Source: Saprospiraceae bacterium (lineage in GTDB: Bacteria > Bacteroidota > Bacteroidia > Chitinophagales > Saprospiraceae). From it: 64,000 bases of DNA. This document shows, piece after piece, positions 50,929 to 60,500 of this stretch (position 1 is its first letter; each line of letters begins with the position of its first letter). The stretch is taken from positions 1 through 64,000 of the forward strand of contig JADJLN010000013.1 of the NCBI GenBank assembly GCA_016710115.1. Direction: 5' to 3'. The notes below the pieces were generated by a model. It was not told the origin of the DNA. It was given only the letters and a program-made list of their open reading frames with translations, and did no database searches. The position numbers were made by a program, and so were the translations under genes.

Positions 50929-52696
50929 CTAGAAAATGTATTGGATCTGCCCTCCGACAGTGATCTGATCGGGAACGACATTTTTCGGGACAAATTAAGC
51001 AGATACTGCCCTGTAAACCGAAAGCCAGGAGGAGCCCAAACGGTAGCGCAATCCGCTCCCATCAATGCTTGAATAGGAAGCTGCGACTCCCCTTTCGGTT
51101 TATTTTCATAGGTCAGGTGACACCCGTTGCCACATTCTGAAAATCATACAACACTTCATAGGGCTGCGTCATGATGGTACAAAGTCCGGCTTCCGAAAAG
51201 GACTCAAGGGGTCGTTGATGCAATAAAAAATATCTGGCTTGAAGATCCAGTGAAAAAAACGGGCGGATCACTTCTGCGGCCATAAACTCAAAGCTTTCAC
51301 TTGGTGGTGCAACTTCTGGAACACCAAAAGCCGCATCAAATCGCTCGATTTCGAAACTCATCGTATTGTATGCCCCTCTTAACCCGAGCTCCCAGGACGG
51401 GCCATAAGTCATCGCACCCCGAATCCCCAGGCTGTAACCAGTCTGCTGTGTCAATCCATTGGCAACAGGAAATACTCCCCCGCCTTCTATTCCTACGACA
51501 ACGCCATCCGGTCGCATTGCATGAAGCGTTTTGCGCAAAACTTGATTGCGGCGGGTTCCTTGGTCAACTGCCTCGGAATGCAAAGCAGGAATTCTGGCGC
51601 GCTTGGAGGTCAGATTTTTGTTTACGCTGCTGCAGCCCGTTTCCATTCTTTCAGGATTTGGGGCCAGAGAAAGATCATTGATACGATCAGACATTCCGGG
51701 TGGATTAGAAGAGGGCTCCATCCCCACTGACTCTATGCGATTCGAAATATGTATTCCTGACGCTTCTTCGTCATTTGTGGTCGTCTGCTGTACCATCATC
51801 TGTTCAATCACATAGACGGTATCACGATGAACCACAGTGCGCACGGAAAATATGGTGTCACGTGTAACCAGTTCCCTGACCTGGATGAGCGTATCATGCA
51901 TGATCGATGTTTCCAACTGACTCGATTGGAATGTTTCCAATTGACGGTGAAGTTGATTTACCCACAGGGCCAAACCACCCATGCCAAGCATGGGCAACAG
52001 AAGAAACAACCAGAACGGAAATCGCCGGCGTGACTCCGGGTGTAACCGTTGGTTCAACTTGTCCCAATCGCCCGGATGAAATTCAGGTTCGGGTCGATTT
52101 TCCCACTGATCACGAAATTGATTATCGAAAGCATCCATTGTCAACTCTGTTTTTAATCTGCTTCGTGTTTGTTCCGGGATTAGTTCGCGCAACCGGTTTT
52201 TAGCCCGGGCAAGATTGGATCTGGATGCGCTGGTCGTAATCCCCAAGATGTCGGCGATCTCTTCATGCGAATATTCCTCCATGACATAGAGGTTGAATAC
52301 CATTCTGTAACCTGGCGAAAGCTGTTGAAGTACAGGTAGTGTATCGATTTCTGTTTCCAGATCTGGCAGATTGACAGCATAATCGGGATAATCTTCTGCC
52401 ATCAACTGGACCGCCAATTCCCTTCTGGTGGATCGAAAGTGATCGATCGCTGTATTCACCATGATCCGTCGGAACCGGGAGAAAAGGAATGCCGGATTAT
52501 ACCGATCCATATGCCGGAACACCTTGAAAAATCCGTCATTCAGAATTTCGGCAGCCACTTCCCGGGTCGGTGCATATCGTAATGTAATATTCATGGCATA
52601 GCCATAAAAACGGGCATACACTTCTTTCTGAGAAGCAGGATCTCCACGTCGACAACCATCCAGAAGACGGCCAGGTATGGATCGGGTATCACTCAC
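50929..52696 (-). CDS. ECF-like sigma factor in one frame with a membrane/beta-barrel protein, two frameshifts near end
   Basis: Residues 1-175 are a sigma-70-type ECF factor: region 2 (YARFYGYAMNITLRYAPTREVAAEILNDGFFKVFRHMDRYN ... AIDHFRSTRR) and region 4 (LSPGYRMVFNLYVMEEYSHEEIADILGITTSASRSNLARAKNRLR). Without a stop the frame continues from M187 (MDAFDNQFRDQWENRPEPEFHPGDW) into a membrane helix (FPFWLFLLLPMLGMGGLALWV), a coiled coil, and a barrel-like domain. Corrections at about 51123 and 50985 extend it to GGQIQYIF, stop 50929. In relatives I would expect two genes; M187 (52138) may be the second start, or this is a true fusion. It would link transcription to an envelope signal. Confidence 0.7.
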
Positions 52697-52749
52697 AGAA
52701 ATTGTTTCTTGAAGCTGTATTACGGTAACCTTTACCGGATTTACAGGTG

Positions 52750-53214
52750 TTATTTCCGGCAGATCAATTCCCCGTTCTCACGCAGGATGAGGGCGTATTC
52801 CCGAAGGCCCTTGCGGCCTTCGACTTCATAAACAACCGGACCTCCATCCAAGGCAATCAGCTTGTCGGCTTCACGCGGATCACCACATTGCGGGCAGGAC
52901 ATCCGAAAGCCATCTGCAACGGCCTTGGGTAGATCACCTGCCAAGATGGTCTCTTCGCGATACCGGATCTTGCCATCGGCACTGAACAGCAGGGTCAATT
53001 CTTGTTCATTCCCGTCTGCCCCTTTTTCAATTTCCACTTCGATCAACGATTCGCCGTCGCACCAGGTCTCCTTTTCTGTTTCATCGACAGTGTATCCAGG
53101 ATATTCCTTTGCTACTGTGTTCCTGATTTGTTCCAGCACAGCAGTTTGCCCAATGACCAGCATGGGTAGCATCATTATGTACAGAGCACAAATGGTCTTT
53201 TGCCATTTCATCAT
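52750..53214 (-). CDS. secreted PepSY-like small protein
   Basis: About 154 residues with signal peptide (MMKWQKTICALYIMMLPMLVIGQ). The mature part IRNTVAKEYPGYTVDETEKETWCDGESLIEVEIEKGADGNEQELTLLFSADGKIRYREETI has the alpha-beta layout of PepSY-like domains; two Cys (MSCPQCGD) may bind metal or form a disulfide. Periplasmic, role unknown. It lies between an outer-membrane protein gene and the sigma gene in the same direction, 53 bp before the latter. Confidence 0.55.
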   Translation of the reverse strand: MMKWQKTICALYIMMLPMLVIGQTAVLEQIRNTVAKEYPGYTVDETEKETWCDGESLIEVEIEKGADGNEQELTLLFSADGKIRYREETILAGDLPKAVADGFRMSCPQCGDPREADKLIALDGGPVVYEVEGRKGLREYALILRENGELICRK

Positions 53215-53280
53215 AACGTGGTTTCCCGGTATGACCAACCGGTACAGGAATATACGGCATTTGGACTCCCGAACGCTGCG

Positions 53281-53937
53281 TCAACCAGAAAAAATTAGTC
53301 TTGTAGGAATGCCGTCAAGATTCCGAGGCCAGACCAAGCTCCAGCCGAAAGCCTCCCGGGTCTGGACAAAGTCGATCTCTGAACCGAGAAGCGTGGCGTA
53401 CCGAGCCGGGGCGACAACACTGAGACTGCTGTACACGCGTTGTCCATAGCCGACTGAAATCCCGACAAAAGGCGCCTCCCATCGGGAGTATCCGCCATTG
53501 AACTGCGCAAAGGCCGGATAAGCTGGAAGCGGGAAATAACGTGCCAGCACACTGAACGTCTGGGCAATTGCCCAGGATTCAGTGCATTCCGTCCCCAATG
53601 GATCTTCCACGGTACTGACAATTGCGCCGGATTCATCGATGAATGCAGGATTGCAAAGCAGTGACCCTCCGGCACTGACACCGACATCCATGGCCCGGAT
53701 AAGGGCATAGGATACGGTCACTTCACCGATCCCAATATCGCCGATCTCACTGGCTCCCCCATTCATCCAGCCCGAGCCGACGGTTGCCGTTGCCGACAAT
53801 TTTGACAGGATACCCCCTCCTCCGTACCGTCCGGGGAAATCGGGATTTTTCGGACGTTGGAGCAGGTTCTGGGCCTGTACAGGTAATGTAAAAATTATTG
53901 CCAGGCCAAAAAACATTACGGTTCGGATCAGTTTCAT
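53281..53937 (-). CDS. hypothetical outer-membrane protein
   Basis: 218 residues starting MKLIRTVMFFGLAIIFTLPVQAQ (signal peptide). The mature sequence is Gly/aromatic-rich with amphipathic strands (LSATATVGSGWMNGGASEIGDIGIGEVTVSYALIRAMDVGVSAGGSLL ... WEAPFVGISVGYGQRVYSSLSVVAPARYATLLGSEIDFV), consistent with a small beta-barrel. First gene of the run ending in the sigma/barrel gene. No family recognised. Confidence 0.6.
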   Translation of the reverse strand: MKLIRTVMFFGLAIIFTLPVQAQNLLQRPKNPDFPGRYGGGGILSKLSATATVGSGWMNGGASEIGDIGIGEVTVSYALIRAMDVGVSAGGSLLCNPAFIDESGAIVSTVEDPLGTECTESWAIAQTFSVLARYFPLPAYPAFAQFNGGYSRWEAPFVGISVGYGQRVYSSLSVVAPARYATLLGSEIDFVQTREAFGWSLVWPRNLDGIPTRLIFSG

Positions 53938-54065
53938 CACGTTCAATTTATTTTCCAAAGAACGGAAAGGTTACGGAGAAATCGATGATCCCAACGTTGA
54001 CATTGAGCCGGATCATCCGGATGAAAGGAAATTATTGCCATTTTGAGCAAAGAAATAACTGTTAA

Positions 54066-54864
54066 ATGAACCAATACTCTCCTGTACACATCCGTCTGGC
54101 GCTGATCAATCTTCTAGGATTGACCGGCGTGCTTGTCGTCAACACATTCGCGAATACGCTACCGATCAATGGCATCACAACAGGTGAACTGTCTGCTGAA
54201 TATCCCAATCTCTTCGTACCTGCGGGGATCACATTTGCGATCTGGGGCGTCATCTACCTGGCTCTGGTCGGATTTTCGGTCTACTCGGTCACTATGGCCT
54301 TTCAGAAGGGAGCCGCCGCAAAAGGACGAACTGATTTTCTGGGAGTTATCGGCCCCTGGTTTTTCATCAGTTGCCTGGCCAATATGACGTGGATCATAGC
54401 CTGGCATCATCGGATGATCTGGATTTCCGTGTTTCTGATGCTCATCCTGCTGACCAGCCTGATCGCCATTTATACCCGTTTGTATATCGGTCGCGTTGTT
54501 CGTCCGGCAGAAAAGATCTGGGTCCATCTGCCATTCAGCATCTATCTCGGATGGATCACCGTGGCGACGGTGGCCAACATCACCGCCCTGCTCGTCCACC
54601 TGGGATGGAGTGGCGCACCCCTTTCAGAATCAACTTTGGGCAGCCATCCTCATCGCAGTCGCAGCTGTCCTGGGGATGCGGATGGTTCGGTCGCGACGGG
54701 ATTTCGCCTACGGGCTGGTCATTATCTGGTCGCTTGTGGGTATCAACCTCAATCGACATGCATCGGATTTCTCGCCCTGGGATCTGGTTCCCCTGACGGC
54801 TACTCTGGGTATCGCCACGGTCCTGATCAGTATGGTGATGACCGTGATCAAACGGCCGGTGTGA
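54066..54864 (+). CDS. TspO/MBR-like tryptophan-rich membrane protein, one frameshift
   Basis: About 265 residues with seven to eight membrane segments: IRLALINLLGLTGVLVVNTFANTLPINGITTGELSAEYPNLFVPAGITFAIWGVIYLAL is the usual start of the larger Bacteroidota tryptophan-rich sensory (TspO-related) proteins, with later WFFISCLANMTWIIAW and LGWITVATVANITALLV. The frame shifts near 54627; the other frame continues QNQLWAAILIAVAAVLGMRMVRSRRDFAYGLVIIWSLVGINLNRH to the stop at 54864. May sense or bind tetrapyrrole-like compounds (family knowledge); not shown here. Confidence 0.7.
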
Positions 54865-54884
54865 AGGCAGGGGGGAAAGAGGGT

Positions 54885-54962
54885 AATTGTGGAATTGTGG
54901 AATTACGGAATTGCGTGATTGCGGAATTGCGTGATTGCGTGATTGCGGAATTACGTGATTAC
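54885..54962. repeat. GGAATTGCGTGATTGC tandem repeat
   Basis: About eight alternating units of GGAATT(G/A)CG and GTGATTGC(G), mostly 8-10 bp, directly after the TspO-like gene. Non-coding; the rest of the gap to 55094 shows nothing else. Confidence 0.8.
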
Positions 54963-55094
54963 TAAAAAACAATGTTCATGCCGGTGTCTCACCGCATGGC
55001 TGCTGCAAGCTGGCAGGTTAGCGTTATTTCGTTATTTCGTTCTGCAGTCAGGATTTCGATTTGATGTGGATTTTTAAAATGAGAAAATAAAAGC

Positions 55095-56048
55095 GTGGAA
55101 GAACAACAAATCTGGTCAGAAAATAAACCACTAATAAACTGGCTGCTGGAGGGTGATGTGTCGATCCGGTATCAGACGTATCGGGACCTCCTTGAAGCGG
55201 ATCGACCTGACCTGCAAAATCGCATTTTGGAAGAAGGATGGGGCCAACGCTTCATAGCGGCAAGACATCCCGAAGGACATTGGGGGCGCGGATATTATCA
55301 ACCCAAGTGGACCAGTTCCCATTACAGCCTCCTGGATATCCGCAACCTGAATCCAGTCCAGGATCATCCGTTGATCAGAGAATCGATCCAGATCATCCTG
55401 GACACACAAAAGGCGCCGGATGGCGGGATCAATCCGGCAAAAACAATTGCGGGAAGCGATGTGTGCATCAATGGCATGATGCTGTATATCGCCTGCTATT
55501 TCAAAATGAATGCAGATGACCTGGAATCCATCGTGAATTTCCTCCTTGGTGAACACATGGCAGATGGCGGATTTAATTGTCGTTCCACTCGGTCGGGCGC
55601 CCGGCATAGTTCGCTGCACACCACTTTGTCTGTAATGGAGGGCATCCATGAATATCGCCGGCAGGGGTACACCTATCGATTGACTGAATTATGGAATGCC
55701 TATGTAACCTCGCTCGAATTTATTCTGTTGCATCAACTGTATATCTCCGACCGTACCGGGGAGATCATCAACCCGGCCTTTTTACGTCTCCCCTACCCCT
55801 ACCGCTGGAAGTATGACATCCTGCGTGCCCTGGATCATTTCCAGGATGCGGGTGTAACCTGGGATGAACGGATGCGCACGGCAATTGACGTCCTCCTGAC
55901 TAAACGGAGTTCGGATGGCACCTGGCCGGTACAAGCCAGACATCCAGGACATGTCCATTTTGAAATGGAGAAGGCCGGTGGCCCCAGTCGGTGGAATACC
56001 TTGCGGGCGTTGCGGGTGTTGAAAACATACGAACTGGGATTTTCGTGA
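55095..56048 (+). CDS. alpha/alpha-toroid (prenyltransferase/squalene-oxidase-like) repeat protein
   Basis: 317 residues with a GTG start (an upstream in-frame stop at 55080 leaves no ATG alternative). Repeated helical-hairpin motifs with turn sequences of the toroid fold are visible: EGHWGRGYYQPKW, APDGGINPAKT, MADGGFNCRSTRSG, SSDGTWPVQA. No DDxx or DXDD catalytic motif of terpene cyclases is seen, so it is probably not a squalene-hopene cyclase. Cytoplasmic, role unknown. An RluA-type gene follows 55 bp later. Confidence 0.7.
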   Translation: MEEQQIWSENKPLINWLLEGDVSIRYQTYRDLLEADRPDLQNRILEEGWGQRFIAARHPEGHWGRGYYQPKWTSSHYSLLDIRNLNPVQDHPLIRESIQIILDTQKAPDGGINPAKTIAGSDVCINGMMLYIACYFKMNADDLESIVNFLLGEHMADGGFNCRSTRSGARHSSLHTTLSVMEGIHEYRRQGYTYRLTELWNAYVTSLEFILLHQLYISDRTGEIINPAFLRLPYPYRWKYDILRALDHFQDAGVTWDERMRTAIDVLLTKRSSDGTWPVQARHPGHVHFEMEKAGGPSRWNTLRALRVLKTYELGFS

Positions 56049-56103
56049 CAGGTAAACCCGATATCACGCGCATCCATCGTCGAACCTCTATCTTGTCGGC
56101 CAC

Positions 56104-56823
56104 ATGCCGGACTCCTTCCTCTCTGCCCTCGATATCCTCTACCAGGATGACGACCTCGTCGCCGTCAACAAGCCCCATGGCCTGCTGGTCCATCGGTCCA
56201 ACCTGGCTATGGATGCCAAACAATTTGCGGTACAGATCCTGCGCAGCCAGCTGATGGGACAGCATGTCTTCCCCTGTCATCGCATCGATCGGAAGACAGG
56301 CGGCGTCCTCCTCTTCGCCCTCGATCCGGAAATGGCCCGGGCCATCCAGGATGAATTTCATGCCGGCAAAATGGACAAACGCTACCTCGCCATTGTCAGA
56401 GGCTGGTTTCCCGAGGAGATCACTGTGGATTATCCCATCACCAATCACGAAGGCAAAACCGGTGATGCGGTGACCGTATTCAAACGGCTGGACAAGACCG
56501 AGGTCCCCGTCCCCTTTGGCAACCACCCCACCTCCCGCTACTCCCTGATTGAAGCTCGCCCCCTCACCGGCCGTACCCATCAGATCCGCCGGCATTGCGA
56601 TCACATCTTTCACCCCATCATCGGCGACCGGCCCCATGGCTGCAACAAGCAGAATAAACTCTTCCTGGAACAATGGAACATGAAGACCATGCTCCTGCAT
56701 GCGCAACAACTTTACTTTACCCATCCACGGACCAAGGAAGATGTGGTCATCACCGCTCCCCTGCAGAGTGAATTTTTACGGATGCTGGAAGTGCTGGAGT
56801 TGAGGGTGGAGAGTGGAGAGTAG
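56104..56823 (+). CDS. RluA-family pseudouridine synthase (TruC-like)
   Basis: 239 residues. Motif I VNKPHGLLVH, catalytic motif CHRIDRKTGGVLLFA with D62, motif GKMDKRYLAIVRG, and RPLTGRTHQIRRHCDHIFHPIIGDRPHGCNKQNK. The HPIIGDxxHG and short-domain arrangement without an S4 domain resembles TruC (tRNA U65), which acts in the cytoplasm. The last residues (LELRVESGE) run into repeat DNA, so the true C-terminus may be slightly shorter. Confidence 0.9.
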   Translation: MPDSFLSALDILYQDDDLVAVNKPHGLLVHRSNLAMDAKQFAVQILRSQLMGQHVFPCHRIDRKTGGVLLFALDPEMARAIQDEFHAGKMDKRYLAIVRGWFPEEITVDYPITNHEGKTGDAVTVFKRLDKTEVPVPFGNHPTSRYSLIEARPLTGRTHQIRRHCDHIFHPIIGDRPHGCNKQNKLFLEQWNMKTMLLHAQQLYFTHPRTKEDVVITAPLQSEFLRMLEVLELRVESGE

Positions 56824-56849
56824 AGAGGGGCGGTGTTGAAATTACAAAT

Positions 56850-57510
56850 CACAAAACACAAATCTCAAACCCGCCTACCGGCGAGGCAGGTAAACTCCAA
56901 TGTTCGAAATCCCAATGACCAAAACGTGAGTTTGTTTCGATCATTTGTATTTGGTGCTTTGAATTTATTTGGAATTTGATGCTTGGAATTTGGTGATTGT
57001 GTTTTGCCTGCCTGCCGGTAGGCAGGGTGCTTCTTACCCCTGTCAGTATCAGGATTTGCAGGATTTGAGGATTTACAGGATGAAAGCGCTTTGGTCATTC
57101 GAATTTGGTTATTCGAATTTGTTTGAAATTGGCGCTTGTGTTTTGGGGCTTCTTTTTGGCCATTCGAATTCGGTGCTTGTTATTTATTTGGAATTTGATG
57201 CTTGTGTTTGGTGCTTCAGTGTAGAAATACCAAATCACAAATATCAAATCACAAACCCGCCTGCCAGCGAGGCAGGTAAATCCCAAATTCAAAAGTCTCA
57301 ATGTCCAAAACGACAATTTGTTTCGGTCATTCGGGTTTGGTGCTTCATTTTGGAAATCACAAATCTCAAAACACAAATCACAAATAATCTCCAATTACCG
57401 AAAACCCAATGACCAAAACGTGAATTTGTTTTGTTCATTCTAATTTGGTCATTCTAATTTGGTCATTCGAATTTGTTTGGAATTTGTTTTTTGGAATTTG
57501 TTATTTTTTC
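56850..57510. repeat. AT-rich low-complexity block with dispersed repeats
   Basis: Strings of AAATCACAAA/TTTGGTGCTT-type words on both strands. CCCGCCT(A/G)CC...GAGGCAGG palindromic words occur near 56872 and 57258, and CCTGCCTGCCGGTAGGCAGG at 57007. At 57041-57085 lies an inverted relative of the ATCCTC..AATCCTG repeat seen at 20440 and 20900. No gene. Confidence 0.65.
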
Positions 57511-57514
57511 CTTT

Positions 57515-60500
57515 TTATCTCACTAGTGTCACATCTCCTCGTCTCACTTCACTGCCCTGTTCTGTCCAGGTCAGCGTGATGACATAGGCATAGACCTCCA
57601 TCGGCTGATCAACGCCCCGGGCGACCCCGTTCCACATGGGATCCTGCCCTGTCTCGTCAAAAACAACCTGACCCCAGCGATCGTAAATCCGCATATGGAT
57701 GACCGCGTCACAATTTTTATACACTCGGAACACATCATTCACTCCGTCGCTATTTGGCGTGAAGACATTGGGAATATCCCATTCACAGGGACCACAAAAT
57801 GCAGATACAAGAAAGACACTGTCGACACCAGTCTGCCCGCAGGAATCGGTGACCAGCAAGGTGTACCACCCCTCTGCAGAAACAGGGCGCTCCAATTCCG
57901 GAAAACTGTCCGACCACATCCAGCTGATTGTCCCCTCCGGCAGAAGGGGTTGCAACACATGGAAGGAATCCTGACAGAAGGTGGTATCCGGTCCCAGATC
58001 AGGGATCGGTGGTGGCCACGTATCCACAAAAAGGACAGCCGAGTCCGGTTGCCCGCAGGCATCTGTCAGGATCAGCACATAGGTAGTGATCGGTGTGAAC
58101 GGCCGTTCGAGATCAGGCCAGCCATCTGTCCAGGAAAAAACAGTATTGTCCGGATCGAGATTGACCATGATCCAGGCTGTATCACCGGCACAGAGGTTCA
58201 TATTCGTCGACAGATCCGCAACCGGATCCGGGATCACCGTGAGTGTCAGGCAGACCGTACTGTCACAACCGGTCGATCCGACCGTCGTCCGACACCAGGT
58301 TCCCTCCTCCGTAAAGGTTTCCCCGAATAGTATCACCGACTGACCCTCACAGATGGTCATGGCGATATCAGTTGTCAGGGTATCCCCCACCCGAACCAGT
58401 ACACACGTGATTTCCAGGCACGAACCGGTCATCCCTGTCGTGTCGCAATACCAGCCCGCTTCTGTCACCGTCTGCCCGAACAGATCGATCGATTCGCCAG
58501 GGACAAAGGGCGACCGTATCCCGGTGGATCACTTCCTTTTCTTCCGGAACCACCACCGTCTTCACCACCCCCGTACACCCGAGGCTGTCCGTTCCTGTTA
58601 CCGTCAACATCACTGTCTCTGCAACAGGTACCAACACGGACGAACAGTTCGGATTGAGACAGATGACTGAAGCCACCGGCTCCCAGGTACAGCCCACATC
58701 CGGAAGGACAGTCAGTTGAAGGGTATCACCAATGCATGCCCGCACCGTATCGGACAGCCCGTTCAACAACAGTGAATCCTGGAACCGGACGGATACCGTA
58801 GATGCCGTCGCGCAGTACCCGTTATTCATCTCCACCAGAAAATCAAAATCCTGAGGCACGATAACAGTGGGATTCGGCACCGTCGGATTATTCAACCGTC
58901 CACCTGCATTTTTCCAGAAATACACGACTCCGGGCACCACCGGCAGGGACAGGACGGGGGTAGTTCCCGCACAGAAGAGGTATTCCCCTGCAATATCCGG
59001 CAGTGTGAGCACTGTCACGACAGTCGTATCTGTTTCTACACATCCGGCGCCATCCGTAATGGTCACACTGTAGGTACTGGTGATCTCCGGGACCATGAGG
59101 GCCACCTGTCCTGCTCCGGGCAGGATCTCCGGTCCCGACCAGGTCCAGCTGGCTGCCGGTGTGGTGAGCAGTGTCGCCGTATCTCCCGCACAAACAGTCG
59201 CACTCCCCGTCAACAATGCCGGTTTCGGATAGACATCGACGATCCATTCATGGATCAGCTGGCACCCCGGTTCGGGCGAGACCTGGGCGAGCAGGACTGC
59301 CGATTCGATATTGGTTCCGGTATTGATCTGGTGATACCACGGCATGGTGCAATCCGTACAGCTCAAACCGGCTCCCGTCCATACCACCGGCACGCCTCCC
59401 GGCAGGGTGCCACCCAACTGGACGGAATCCGCCCAACAGAGTTCAAGCCGATCCATCGCCGCAAATGTCGCCGGTGTCTCCAGTGGTCGAAAGACCGAGC
59501 CACAGGTACAGTTGGCGTCTTCATCGATCCGGACAAGGACCCTGCACCACTCCAGTGGCTGCAGGTCGAGCGGACCGAAAATGACCGTTGTCGAACCAGA
59601 ACCTGAAATCGTGAATGGGCGAACCTCTTTCAATACATCCCCGGACGAAACAGTTCCGTCTCCATCCAGGTCCAACCAGAGTTCAATCTCCCCTTCTCCG
59701 GGATCCTTTCCAGTGATCTGCGTAATGACCGCTTCGACTCCGGTTCCTGAAAACCAGGGCACGGTTTTCACGGACGGAATGAGATATTCCGGCCGCTCTA
59801 CAGTCACCGGGACATAGCGGCTTCCTGTAATGGTTTCGATGCCACATTCCTGCCCGGTCGTTTCACAGATCGCCTTCGTATTGACGGTGGTGTACACCGG
59901 GATCAACAAGGGCGCGCAAGGTGCGTCAGGTGACAGGGTCAAAGACAGGGACACCGTTGTCAGAGGAAGATCCGGATCCAGTTTCCAGATCAGCCTGTTG
60001 CCCTGGAACAGCGGTTCCTGTTGGATCAGGTTGGTCATGGTCGATCCGGGCAGGTAACCGAACCCTGCAGGCAATTCGACCGTCAATGAACCGGGATCCG
60101 TCCCCATTGGACCGGCAGGAATGCTGATCTCGAGAGTGAAATTTTCCTGGCAGGTTGCCGTATCCGTCAGACTGACGGCAATATCCAGCCCGAAAGGAGG
60201 CGACGTTCCGGTGATGGTATAGAGTCCGGACAGTTTGGTGACAATATTGGTCGGTCGTTCACAGACCTGTTCGCCACGAAAGGAATAGATCAGTTTTGTG
60301 CCGGAGATAAATCCGCATTCTGTCAGCGTCTGAAACTCCAGGTCAAACGTATTGTCTGGTGTACTGAGCTCGCCAGGCAGCCCCCCCGCCAATTGTGCAA
60401 CCAGTGAATCGATGATCCATTCCAGGCGCCCGTCCGGCAAGATGTCCGGGTCATCAATCGGAATCAGACTGCCAGTCCCTGCAGGCCATCTGACAGCGGA

